From contig NZ_BSSE01000002.1 of the NCBI RefSeq assembly GCF_030268965.1, forward strand, positions 434,001-498,000: a DNA stretch of 64,000 nt, in the 5' to 3' direction. Each line of letters starts with the position of its first letter. Position 1 is the stretch's first letter. This stretch comes from Microtetraspora sp. NBRC 16547. Its GTDB lineage: Bacteria; Actinomycetota; Actinomycetes; Streptosporangiales; Streptosporangiaceae. This document shows, piece after piece, positions 1 to 8,633 of this stretch. Both the position numbers and the translations under genes were made by a program. Under the pieces are notes generated by a model. That model was not told the DNA's origin. It ran no database searches and saw only the letters and a program-made list of their open reading frames with translations.

Positions 1-1
1 G

Positions 2-350
2 TATCCGTCACAGCTTGCGGGGACGGTGCTTTCTGTGGGCCCCGGACGCCGGTCGCTCGGCCGAGGGCATGCCGCCGATCTACGACTCGACGACCCTCAC
101 CTCAGTTCCATCCACGCCGCGCTGAGCCAGGCGGGTGGTCAGACCAGCGTGGAGGACCTGGGATCGCGCAACGGCACGTTGGTCAACGGCGAACCGGTGC
201 GGCGACCGCGGGTGCTGCACGATGGCGACGTGGTCCAGTTCGGCATGGTCCGCGCGCGGTACGAGGTGCCTGGTAGCACCGGCATGATGCCGCCCGCCCG
301 GCCCGCGCAGGAGCGCCCGATCCGCTTCGACGTCGACCGGCAGACAGGCG
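2..350 (+). repeat. Inverted repeat arm 1 (FHA segment)
   Basis: This segment is nearly identical to the reverse complement of 2486-2833. It covers the FHA domain up to the RQTG codons, after which the two proteins diverge completely. The match starts at the window edge and probably continues beyond it. Confidence 0.8.
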
Positions 351-733
351 GCCAGATCAACAATGTGGGCCGCGACCAGTACAACCACTACTCCCAGCAG
401 CGGGAGAGCTTCCTGCGGGAGGTCGCGGCGGCTCGCACCCGGGCGCGCCACTTGATCTGGCTGAGCGTGGTCATGTCGTTTGGCGGGGGCCTCGTCGCTG
501 CCTGGGATTTCTCCAACACTCTCAAGAGAGCGGCCGAAGGCGAGCCGTTCGAGAGCCCCTTCAGCCCAGTCTTGATGACTTCGCTGGCCGTCGGCGTGGC
601 GGGCAGCGTGCTCCTCTGGATCGCGTTGATCATGCACATCGTCACCGCCGCGCGCGGCAAGAAAGTGGACAGCGACCCCCGCCACGGCTGGAACGCCCCG
701 GTCCACCGCGGACGAGTTGGAGGATGGGATTGA
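2..733 (+). CDS. FHA-domain membrane protein, 5' end outside window
   Basis: The open frame continues to the left edge. Its first visible residues match residues 15 onward of the FHA protein encoded at 2000-2872 on the other strand, so the real start lies before the window and the internal GTG at 26 is not the start. An FHA domain (phosphothreonine-binding fold) covers roughly the first 85 visible residues and shows the GRG, SSIHA and GSRNGTLVNG signature. After a proline-rich linker comes INNVGRDQYN, a short motif shared with the next gene. Two hydrophobic segments near the C-terminus (LIWLSVVMSFGGGL and LAVGVAGSVLLWIALI) suggest membrane anchoring with the FHA domain in the cytosol. The next gene overlaps its end, so the two are probably translated together. 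The molecular role is unknown. Confidence 0.8.
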   Translation, partial: YPSQLAGTVLSVGPGRRSLGRGHAADLRLDDPHLSSIHAALSQAGGQTSVEDLGSRNGTLVNGEPVRRPRVLHDGDVVQFGMVRARYEVPGSTGMMPPARPAQERPIRFDVDRQTGGQINNVGRDQYNHYSQQRESFLREVAAARTRARHLIWLSVVMSFGGGLVAAWDFSNTLKRAAEGEPFESPFSPVLMTSLAVGVAGSVLLWIALIMHIVTAARGKKVDSDPRHGWNAPVHRGRVGGWD

Positions 734-1101
734 CGTTCAACATCGGCAACCAGCAAGCCGTCAACATCAACAACGTGGGCGGCGACCAGACTATCCAGGG
801 CGGCCAGCAGGGCACGTTCCTCGGCGGGGAGCCCAGTGAGTGGGCCGCGTCGCTGGTGACCCGGCTCCATGCTCTCAGCCTGCCGTCCGAAGCGGCCGAG
901 GCAGAGGCCGTACAGACCGAACTGAACCGCGCGCGACCCGATCGCCAGAGCATCGCCACCCGCCTGACCCGGCTGACCGAGGTACTGAGTTCGGCGGGGG
1001 CGATCGCCGCGGCGGGAGAGTCCTTGCGCGGGCCGCTGATGGCTCTGGCGGGCTGGCTGGGGGCGCTCGGAGCTCCCATCATGCGCATGCTCACGGGCTG
1101 A
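724..1101 (+). CDS. Small protein with INNVGGDQ motif
   Basis: This 125-residue protein begins with a short Asn/Gly-rich stretch (NINNVGGDQTIQGG) followed by predicted helices and a C-terminal hydrophobic segment (LMALAGWLGALGAPIM). The same NNVG-x-DQ motif occurs in the upstream FHA protein, which this gene overlaps by 10 bp. The GGAGG at 719-723 directly abuts the ATG at 724, which is too close for a normal ribosome site. The TTG at 730 has a six-base spacing and may be the real start. Similar Asn/Gly/Asp-Gln motifs are seen in actinobacterial signalling proteins of unknown role. No enzyme motif is visible. Confidence 0.6.
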   Translation: MGLTFNIGNQQAVNINNVGGDQTIQGGQQGTFLGGEPSEWAASLVTRLHALSLPSEAAEAEAVQTELNRARPDRQSIATRLTRLTEVLSSAGAIAAAGESLRGPLMALAGWLGALGAPIMRMLTG

Positions 1102-1157
1102 GCCAGGCAGGAGGACGATCCCCCGCGCGCTGCCATCCTCCCCCAGAACCGCCTCCG

Positions 1158-1175
1158 GGGCGGCTCTCGCCGCCC
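1158..1175 (+). terminator. Possible hairpin terminator
   Basis: A GGGCGGC stem, TCTC loop and GCCGCCC stem lie about 55 bases after the stop of the small NNVGGDQ gene. The stem is strong and there is no T-tract, as is usual in actinomycetes. Confidence 0.4.
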
Positions 1176-1245
1176 TGCAGGCGGGATTGAAGATAAACGG
1201 GTCTGTCGCATAACTGACGAGGGTTGATCGGTTGGGGTCCACGGA

Positions 1246-1709
1246 TGGGCCAACCGCCGCCGGCTGCTCCTCGCCCGCGAACTCCTGTCCGACCGCAGTT
1301 TTAAATGTGGAACGACCTGATCGACCACGAGCCGACCGGGCAGATCCTCACCACCTGAATCGCCAAGGAGGAGCTCCGCTCGCTGCTGGTGTGTGCCCGT
1401 CAGCAGGCTCCGCGCTCGGCGATCTCCCACCGGCTGTTCTGCTTCTACTCCTGGTGTGCGAACTCCGACATCCCCGAGCTGTCCAGGCTGGCGGAGACCA
1501 TCTCCGAGTGGTGGACCGAGACACTCGCGTTCATCACCACGGGCGTCACCAACGCCCGTACCGAAGGGGCGAATCGGCTCATCAAGAACACCACCCGCGT
1601 GGCGTTCGGCTTCCACAACCTCGACAACCAGCGCCGCCCGCGTACGGTTGGCGTGCACACATCACGTGATCAAACCAGCGACATGAGGGCGAGCATCCCC
1701 CTCAATTGA
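1246..1709 (+). pseudogene. ISL3-family transposase remnant (C-terminal part)
   Basis: Only the C-terminal third of an ISL3-family DDE transposase remains. The stretch ITTGVTNARTEGANRLIK followed by FGFHNLDNQRR is typical of that family. The reading frame is broken at least three times: a frameshift near 1303 after a piece reading LLLARELLSDRSF, a TGA at 1356-1358 where the family has Trp, and a one-base insertion near 1640 after NQRR. The N-terminal half is absent and no intact terminal repeat was recognised. The remnant lies between the two inverted FHA copies and may be what is left of the event that rearranged them. Confidence 0.8.
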
Positions 1710-1999
1710 TGAGCCCGGATCGGACGGGACCTGAGCACCACCAGACCACCTACGACCTGCAGCGACGCATTTCTGAACGGGTGTAGCTCGATTGCAGGGA
1801 TGGTTTGACCTGGGACGTTTATGGTCTTCTCGCCGTGGGCGGGCTCGTCCCTGCCGTAGTTGGTCGACGGCGGGGAGCTGGCCAACGCGGGTCCGACCAG
1901 ACAACCAGCCATCGCAGCGTGTCGCCGAGAACATCGGCCTCCCCTTCGAGCGCGACGCGTCCCCGGTCGGGCCTCCCTGTCCGCATTTACGCCGCATCT
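1710..1999. other. Gene-free gap, probable decayed IS DNA
   Basis: No credible gene is visible. Short frames occur on both strands without a ribosome site or family resemblance. Its lower GC content and its place next to the ISL3 remnant suggest degraded mobile-element flank. Confidence 0.4.
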
Positions 2000-2872
2000 C
2001 TATGACGGCCAGGCGCGCTCGGCCAAGCGTCGCCGCCGCCGGTCGTTCTCCCTCTCCGTCTGCAGATATAGGACGAGGAAGAGAGCAAGAAGAAGACCGT
2101 CTGGGAGAGCCTGGTACCCGTCCGGGAGCCGGACATGCCGGGGGCGGCTGCCGCGCCTGTCATAGGAGATGGGCAGCGGCCCGATCGTACGTACTCTGTC
2201 GCCGAGCTTGTAGTGGCCCACCTTGTACGGGCCGATGCGTCGTGGCTGCCCTGACCAGCGGTGGTACTCCACCTCCCACGTTCCGAGCATCTTCGGCCGG
2301 CTGCTCCACCGCTTATACGCGATCTCGATGTCACCGATCTTCCGCAACCGGCTGCCGAACCAGTCGTACTCCAGCAGCCACCGCCCGAGCGTGCGGGGCC
2401 TGCTACCCCACCGGTCGTACGTGATCCTGGCGTCGCCGATGGCGCAGAGGCGATTGCCGTGCCTGTCATAGCTGAGTTGGAGTTCGCCTGTCTGCCGGTC
2501 GATGTCGAAGCGGACCGGGCGCTTCTGCCTGCGTCGGGCGGGCGGCATCATGCCGGCGCTCCCAGGCACCTCGTACCGCGCGCGGACCATGCCGAACTGG
2601 ACCACGTCGCCATCGTGCAGCACTCGCGGTCGCCGCACCGGTTCGCCATTGACCAACGTGCCGTTGCGCGATCCCAGGTCCTCGACGCTGGTCTGGCCGC
2701 GCGCCTGGCTCAGCGCGGCGTGGATGGAACTGAGGTGAGGGTCGTGGAGTCGTAGATCGGCGGTGTGCCCTCGGCCGAGGGATCGGCGTCCGGGGCGTAC
2801 AGGAAGCACTGTCCCCGCGAGCTGTGACGGGTGGATGACGACGAGTCGGGGATCCTTTGATGACCTTGCCAT
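2000..2872 (-). CDS. FHA protein with seven 17-residue YDRxGSRPR repeats
   Basis: This 290-residue protein starts at an ATG preceded by AGGAGA. An FHA domain (about residues 25-100, with SSIHA and GSRNGTLVNG) is followed by a linker. From residue 135 to about 247 come seven repeats of exactly 17 residues, each opening near Tyr-Asp-Arg and carrying a GSRPR and a Leu/Ile-Gly; examples are YDRWGSRPRTLGRWLLE and YDWFGSRLRKIGDIEIA. Repeat positions 135, 152, 169, 186, 203, 220 and 237 keep perfect register. A hydrophobic stretch (about 257-271, LLLALFLVLYL) precedes a highly charged C-terminus, suggesting a membrane anchor. Regular spacing with alternating aromatic and basic residues predicts a beta-hairpin solenoid. 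The period differs from classical RHS/YD repeats. The function is unknown; phosphopeptide recognition by the FHA domain is inferred from the family. Confidence 0.85.
   Translation of the reverse strand: MARSSKDPRLVVIHPSQLAGTVLPVRPGRRSLGRGHTADLRLHDPHLSSIHAALSQARGQTSVEDLGSRNGTLVNGEPVRRPRVLHDGDVVQFGMVRARYEVPGSAGMMPPARRRQKRPVRFDIDRQTGELQLSYDRHGNRLCAIGDARITYDRWGSRPRTLGRWLLEYDWFGSRLRKIGDIEIAYKRWSSRPKMLGTWEVEYHRWSGQPRRIGPYKVGHYKLGDRVRTIGPLPISYDRRGSRPRHVRLPDGYQALPDGLLLALFLVLYLQTERENDRRRRRLAERAWPS
2486..2833 (-). repeat. Inverted repeat arm 2 (FHA segment)
   Basis: Partner of the repeat at 2-350, in inverted orientation. The similarity stops sharply at the RQTG codons at the end of the FHA domain, so the N-terminal module was duplicated or exchanged while the C-terminal modules differ. 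Confidence 0.8.
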
Positions 2873-2939
2873 GTCGTCTCCTCTGGTGCCTTCGGCCCCT
2901 TTCCATGGTGCGCCGCCAGGATTAACTCCACCAGCCTTT

Positions 2940-3158
2940 TCAGACTCGGTTTCGCGAGGAGTCCGGCTCGGTTTGGCGTTGCCGGAGAAAGAGCTCTTTC
3001 AAAAAGAGGCGGACCGGCTCGCCGCAATTAACCTCGGCGACGCATTGCTCGACAAGCTTGGCCACCAGTTCCCGATCCGAGGCCTGCGGCTCTTTATGCG
3101 CCACCGCGGCGTCCTCCAGGCCATCCGTCGCTTGTGATGCCTGGATCACAGTAGCCAT
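2940..3158 (-). CDS. Hypothetical 72-residue protein
   Basis: A short frame with an ATG and a good AAGGAG ten bases upstream, lying 67 bases before the repeat-containing FHA gene on the same strand and possibly in one transcript. The stretch SDRELVAKLVEQ loosely resembles the N-terminus of IS256-type transposases, but nothing after it matches, so this may be a decayed fragment rather than a functional gene. Confidence 0.4.
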   Translation of the reverse strand: MATVIQASQATDGLEDAAVAHKEPQASDRELVAKLVEQCVAEVNCGEPVRLFLKELFLRQRQTEPDSSRNRV

Positions 3159-3328
3159 CGAGTGTCTTCTCCTTGATCAGGAGTTACACCGAAGACCGTG
3201 CAGTCCCGAACGATCTCCCGTTGAGCGTTCTTTAGACGTAAAGTCGAAAGAGCGCTCCACGACGAGGAGTGCCTGCCGCAACAGCGGCTGAGGTGTGGCG
3301 ACTCTGAAGCGGTCATGGGGAGGTCTGC

Positions 3329-4228
3329 ATGGAACGGGCCTATCTCGAGGTTTACCGTGATGACGACCCTATATTGGTAGAGCTCGACGGCAACCTGCTC
3401 ACCATAGGTCGCGCGAGGACCGATGGAGTGTCGTTTCCGTCAGATGCGACGGCCTCGAGGGAACACGCCCTCCTTGAGCGACTCGACCACGGGTGGTGCC
3501 TCCGCGACACGGGATCGTCCAATGGCACCTTCGTCAACGGGCAAAGGGTCACCACCCAGTTCTTTCTCCGGCCTGAGGACGAGATAGCGGCCGGCGGGAA
3601 CCGGATCGTATTCATGGTTCGCGGAGCGAACATCGATTCACCGGTGTCGTTGCGCAACCGGGCTGGTCATCGCGCACCACCGCGGTTTCCCCAGGACCTG
3701 TCAGCGGCATCAGCCGAGTTCGACTGGCTGGTGGACGATGTCACAATCGTCCACCATGCATCCGGCACAGGCGCCCGCAGCTTCACGTCCTGCCGCGCGA
3801 AGCGGCCTCCGCCTGTGAGGCGGCAGTTCGCCGACCGGGGCTCTTCACAGCCCGGGCACGCCACTGTCGTGGGTCAGGCGCGCGGCATTCAGCAGCGTAG
3901 TGAGAGGTATGGGGATGGCGGGAAAACCGTCCTGGCGTTCAGGGTTGAGCGGTACGACAATTCTGGAAACCGGCTTCGGCCGGTGCCCGTGCAACTGCGG
4001 GCGACCTGGTTCGATGGATCGCTCTGCGAGGGGGACGAGGTCAGGGTCACCGGTCGATGGAAGAATGGCACGCTCCACACGGATCGGGTGGAGAACATGA
4101 CGACGGGCGCGGCCATAATGGTCCCGTCTTCAAAAGGGTGCCTAGGGTGCCTGATGGTCTTCCTCGTTGTCGTCGCCCTCGTGGCGATCCTGTTCGTCGT
4201 CTTTTTCGCGAGTTCCAATTTCCAGTAA
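3329..4228 (+). CDS. FHA-domain protein with OB-like domain and C-terminal membrane anchor
   Basis: This 299-residue protein has a GGGGAGG ribosome site before the ATG. An N-terminal FHA domain (about residues 20-95) shows GRAR, ASREHA and GSSNGTFVNG. A poorly conserved linker (about 100-195) follows. A beta-rich OB-like domain (about 198-262) contains EGDEVRVTGRWKNGTLHTDR. A single transmembrane helix at 272-292 sits at the extreme C-terminus, so the protein is probably tail-anchored with both domains in the cytosol. It faces away from the repeat FHA gene, so this locus holds three membrane-linked FHA proteins. No kinase or secretion gene is visible nearby to indicate the partner. Confidence 0.8.
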   Translation: MERAYLEVYRDDDPILVELDGNLLTIGRARTDGVSFPSDATASREHALLERLDHGWCLRDTGSSNGTFVNGQRVTTQFFLRPEDEIAAGGNRIVFMVRGANIDSPVSLRNRAGHRAPPRFPQDLSAASAEFDWLVDDVTIVHHASGTGARSFTSCRAKRPPPVRRQFADRGSSQPGHATVVGQARGIQQRSERYGDGGKTVLAFRVERYDNSGNRLRPVPVQLRATWFDGSLCEGDEVRVTGRWKNGTLHTDRVENMTTGAAIMVPSSKGCLGCLMVFLVVVALVAILFVVFFASSNFQ

Positions 4229-4247
4229 TACTCAGGGTGAGCCGGAC

Positions 4248-4397
4248 ATGAGCCGGGGAATGCCCAGGAGCAGGTGGATCAGAGTGAGCGGGAGTTTCGG
4301 GAGCGGGCAGATCGGAATAAGCGGGAATCCGATGAGAAGGTACTACATCCGTAGATCGTCCTCGGGTTTGACGGACGCAGCGGCATCGGATGCGTGA
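4248..4397 (+). CDS. Possible small basic protein (49 residues)
   Basis: A short frame 20 bases after the FHA/OB gene, rich in Arg, Ser and Gly (RWIRVSGSFGSG, RRYYIRRSSSG). The ribosome site is weak (AGGGTGA). It could be a downstream member of the FHA transcript or a chance frame. Confidence 0.3.
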   Translation: MSRGMPRSRWIRVSGSFGSGQIGISGNPMRRYYIRRSSSGLTDAAASDA

Positions 4398-4767
4398 TGG
4401 TCTGCGAGTGTCCTTACTCGCCTACGAGATGTATCTTAAGGAGAAATTCAGCCGGGACTTCTGGCGCTCTTAAGAGGCCTGGCGAATATATTTTCGACTC
4501 AGCCGCTGACGGGCTTCCAGTGCCAGGTGTTGCTGGGGTATCGGACGCACTTGTAGCGCTTGGTGTGAGCGGCGGCCCGCATGGAGTATCCGTAATCGTT
4601 GTACTGACGTTTTCTCACCGAGATCGACTCGGACATCAGGGCTTTCCCCGGCAGGAACAGGCACGCTCGTGCAGATACACGGATGAATATCAGGAACCCC
4701 AAAAAGAACGTGGAGCCGCCGGTAGAAGGGGTCTCACCACAAGATCCTCACACCGAGAAAGCTCCAC
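4398..4767. other. Gap before IS5-type element
   Basis: No convincing gene. A minus-strand frame of about 45 codons at 4499-4636 (starting MSESISVRKRQYND) has only a weak purine-rich leader. Just before the transposase start, GTGGAGC near 4709 is mirrored by GCTCCAC near 4761, which may belong to the end of the element. Confidence 0.3.
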
Positions 4768-5577
4768 GTGATCGCCTATCCTGCCATGCTCGACGTCTCC
4801 CGTGAACTGATCCGCTACGTCGGCCGCCTGCTACACACCGAACGCCGCCACCGCGGAACGCCCAAGAGGTCTCGGCGCCTGACCTGCTTCTCCCAGGCAC
4901 TGTTCGCCCTGGCCTGGTTCCGCTCCAAGCCCAACCTCCGCCTGCACGGCATCGCGTTCGGACTGTCCCAGGCCACCGCCTACCGCTACCTACACGAGGC
5001 CATCGACGTCCTGGCCGATCAAGCCCCCGACCTGCACGAAGCCTTGGAACACGCCGCCGACCGCGTCCCCCACCTCATCCTCGACGGCAAAATCTTCGAC
5101 ACCGACCGCTGCCGCATGAAGACCACCAGCGTGAAAGGCGAAACCATCGACGCCTTGGTTCTCCGGCAAGACCGGCGACTTCGGCGGCAATGTCCAAGCC
5201 CTGTGCGAACCCGACGGCTTCCCCATCTGGACCAGCGACGTCGAACCCGGCGGTGTCGTCGACATCGAAGCCGCTCGCCGTCACGTGCTTCCTGCCGTCT
5301 ACCCGTACGCCAAGGCCATGCCCGTACTGGCCGACCCCGGCTATCAAGGTGCAGGTCACGGCATCGTCGTGCCGTTCAAGCAACCCGCCGATGGCACCAT
5401 GCTCAGCGTCGACAACCGCGACCGCAACGCCCTACAACGAGCGCTACGCAGCCTCGGCGAACGCGGCTTCGCCCTCCTCACCGAACGCTGGACGGCCCTG
5501 CAGCACACCACGCTCAGCCCCTAGCCGGATCGGCGAGCTTGTCCGCGCTGCACTCGTCCTCAGCCGGGTCTTCCTGA
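4768..5577 (+). pseudogene. IS5-family transposase, frameshifted
   Basis: The start reads as an IS5-family (DDE_Tnp_4 type) transposase. It has an N-terminal helix-turn-helix region (FGLSQATAYRYLHEAIDVL) and the first catalytic block LILDGKIFDTDR. A one-base insertion near 5155 shifts the frame; the protein continues in the next frame as FSGKTGDFGGNVQALCEPDG and LADPGYQGAGHGIVVPFKQ. A second shift near 5520 moves the last residues (SRIGELVRAALVLSR) to a third frame. The element is inactive unless programmed frameshifting is assumed, and two shifts make that unlikely. Confidence 0.8.
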
Positions 5578-5637
5578 TGGAGATCGCCGCTCGGACTCCC
5601 GGCGACGGCCTGCTGGCCCTCTACCACCTCTCGACGG

Positions 5638-8621
5638 GTGGAGAAGGTGTTCTTCCTCGATGACGCGGATCGCAGGCTGGTGAAGAGGTGCAGGGGTCCG
5701 CACAACCGGCTCGGCTATGCCGTTCAACTCACGACGGTCCGTTATGTCGGCAGGTTCCTGACGGATCCGTTGGACGGGGTGCCGACCGAGGTGATCGACT
5801 GCCTGGCCGAGCAGCTGGGGATCCAGGACGCGTCCTGCCTGAAGAAGTACGCGCAGCGGGAGGAGGCGCACCGCGAGCACGCCGGCCAGATCCAAAAGAT
5901 CTTCGGGTTGAAGGACTTCGCGGACTGCGAGGGAGAGTTCGTGGCGTCGTTGGCGGCGCACGCGTGGAACTCCGGGGACGGGCCGACGGCGCTGTTCCAG
6001 TGGTCGGTGCGCTGGCTGCGGGAGAACGATGTGCTGTTGCCGGGGGTCACGACGTTGACGCGGTTGGTGGCACGGGAACGTGACGCGGCGACGCAGCGCC
6101 TGTACGACATCCTCGCCACGGGGCCGACGGACGAGCAGGTCCGCGGCATGGAAAGCCTGTTGGAGGTTCCGCCGGGCAAGAAGGTGTCGGAGTGAGAGCG
6201 GTGGCGGACCGGCCCGTCCAAGGCGTCCGGGCCCGGTCTGGTGAAGGCGTTGGCGCTGGTGGAGGAGATCCTCGCCTCGGGGCTGGGCCGATTGGAGCTG
6301 GATCCGTCGGTGCCGCAGCGGCGGCTGGTGGACCTGGCCAGGTACGGGCTGGGCGCCCGGTCGGCACAGATGAAGCGGCACCCGCATCAGCGGCGTATCG
6401 CCACGCTGGTGGCATCGGTGCGGCGGTTGGAGACCAAGACGATCGACGACGCGCTGGAGCTGCTGGATCTGCTGATGGTGACCGAACTGCTGGGCAAGGC
6501 GCAGCGGGAGGCCGACAAGCAGAAGGTGAGGCGGCATCCGAAGCTGGCCAAGGCCTCGGCCCGGTTGGCACTGGCGGTCGAGGTGCTGCTGGAGGCGGCC
6601 GAGATCGGGGACGAAGTCCGGCTGTTCGAGGTGTGGGAGATGATCGAAACCCAGATCCCGCGCAGGGAGCTGCGGGACGCGGTGGAGACCGTGAACGAGC
6701 TGGTGCCGCCGCCGGACGCCGACGATGACGGCGGATGGCGGGCGGAGATGGCCTCGCGGTATGCGACGGTGTCGGGGTTCGTGAAGGTGCTGACCGAGGT
6801 GATCGAGTTCGGCGCCAACCCCGAGGGCGGACGCGTCCTGGCCGCGATGACAGCGCTGCCGAAGGCGCTGGCTCACAAGCCGAAAGATCATTCAGCAATG
6901 CTGCTGTCCATGCGCTTCGTCGACGCCGAAGTGGTGACGGGCGTGTGGAAGCGCCTGGTGTTCGGGCACCCGGCCCGCAAAGACGGCCTGGCCGACCGCA
7001 ACGCCTACGTCTTCTGTGTGCTGGAACAGTTCCACCGCAGGCTGAAGCGCCGTGAGATCTACGCGCCGGGCTCTTCCCGCTGGCGGGACCCCACCGCCCA
7101 GCTGCTGGAGGGCGATCGGTGGGAGGCGGTCAAGGACAGCGTGCTCACCGACCTGGGCCTGCCGGACGATCCCGCCGACCATCTGACCGAACTTGAGGAC
7201 GTCCTGGACCAGACCTACCGGGTGGTGCGCGCGGGGCTGGCCGCCAACGATTCGGTGACCATCGACGACGCCGGGAAGATCCATGTCGCGAGTGTGAAGG
7301 CGATCGAGGAACCACCCAGCCTGGTGGACCTGCGCAAGCGCATCGAGGCGATGATGCCGCGGGTGGACGTCTCCGAGGCGATCCTGGAGGTCCTGCAGTG
7401 GTGCCCGAAGTTCCTGACCTCGCTGACCTCTCTGGCGGGCGGTCACTCGCACTTGGCCGACGTCGACGTGTCGGTGGCGGCCTGCCTGACCGCGCAGGCC
7501 CTGAACATCACCTACACACCGATCGCGGTCAAGGGGGTGCCGGCGCTGGAGCGACACCGGCTCGGCCATGTCGACCACACCTACCTGCGCGCGGAGAACT
7601 ACGCCGCCGCCAACCCCTTTCTGGTCGCCAAGCAGGAGAAGATCGGCTTCGCCAAGGCCTTGGGTGGCGGGCTGGTCGCCGCGATCGACGGGATGCGGTT
7701 CGTAGTCCCGGTCCCGTCGGCCTACGCCCGGCCCAACCGCAAGTACTTCGGCCCGAAACGCGGCGTCACCTGGCTGAACATGATCAACGATCAGGCGTTC
7801 GGGATCGCGGCGAAGGTCGTGTCCGGCACCGACCGGGACTGCCTGCACGCCCTGGACGTCATCTTCTCCTCCGGCGAGGGCCGCCGCGCGGACGTCATCG
7901 TGACCGACACCGGCTCATACAGCGATCTTGTTTTCGGGCTGGCGCATCTGCTGGACCGTGAATACCGGCCGGCGCTGGCGGACCTACCGGACCAGAAGCT
8001 GTGGAAGACCTACTCCGACGTCGACTACGGGGCGCTGAACTCCCTGGCCCGCGGGGTGCTGGATCTGCGCAAGGTCCGCAAGCACTGGCCGGACATCATC
8101 CGGCTGGTGGCCTCGATTTACACCAGCGCGGTCAGCCCGTACGACGTGGTCCGGATGCTGCAGCGCGACGGGCACCCCACCGCGCTCGGTGAGGCCATCA
8201 ACACCTACGGCCGCATCTTCAAGTCCCTCCACGTCCTGGCCCTGATCGATGACGAGGAACTCAGGAGAGACATCAAGGGCATCCGCAACCTGCAGGAAGG
8301 CCGCCACGCCCTGGCCGAGCGGGTCTTCCACGGCCGCAAGGGCCAGCTGTTCCACCGCTACTACGAGGGCCTCGAAGATCAGCTGGGAGCTCTCGGCATA
8401 ACTGCCTCGTTCTGTGGAATACGACCTATATCGACGACGCTCTGACCCAGCTGCGCGAGCAGGGCTACCCGGTGAAGGACGAGGACGTCGCCCGGCTATC
8501 CCCGTTCATCTGCAAGCACATCAACGTCCACGGCCGCTACTCCTTCTACAAGCACGACTTGGCCGGCGGGCGCCGCCCCCTGCGCGACCCTGACCTGACA
8601 GACGACCAGGAGGACGAATGA
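5638..8621 (+). pseudogene. tnpA: Tn3-family transposase TnpA, disrupted
   Basis: This stretch encodes most of a roughly 1000-residue Tn3-family transposase, from the N-terminal DUF4158-like region through the DDE catalytic domain. Recognisable blocks are VTDTGSYSDLVFGLAHLL, RGVLDLRKVRKHWPDI and YYEGLEDQLGALG with the catalytic Glu. There are three defects. The first ~50 residues are missing here and lie in opposite orientation at 12921-13070. A TGA at 6193-6195 interrupts the frame, which resumes unchanged (ERWRTGPSKASGPG). A small deletion near 8398 shifts the frame, so the C-terminus (WNTTYIDDALTQLREQGYPV) is read in another frame up to the TGA at 8619-8621. It converges on a tyrosine recombinase 13 bases away. 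Confidence 0.9.
5639..5712 (+). repeat. 74-bp perfect inverted repeat, copy 1
   Basis: Identical in all 74 bases to the reverse complement of 12921-12994. It encodes the segment EKVFFLDDADRRLVKRCRG plus a few following codons of a Tn3-family transposase. The frame continues as transposase only on the right-hand side here. Confidence 0.95.
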
Positions 8622-8633
8622 GGGAGCGAGAGG

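Noticed and set aside
2132-2470. Classical RHS/YD repeat toxin
   Set aside because: The repeats contain Tyr-Asp, but the period is 17 residues with a GSRPR core, the protein is only 290 residues and there is no RHS core or C-terminal toxin domain.
3776-3870. Degenerate zinc ribbon in the FHA/OB protein (Cys-containing linker)
   Set aside because: Only one Cys is present in the frame and the other frames give no Cys pairs, so there is no support for a zinc site.
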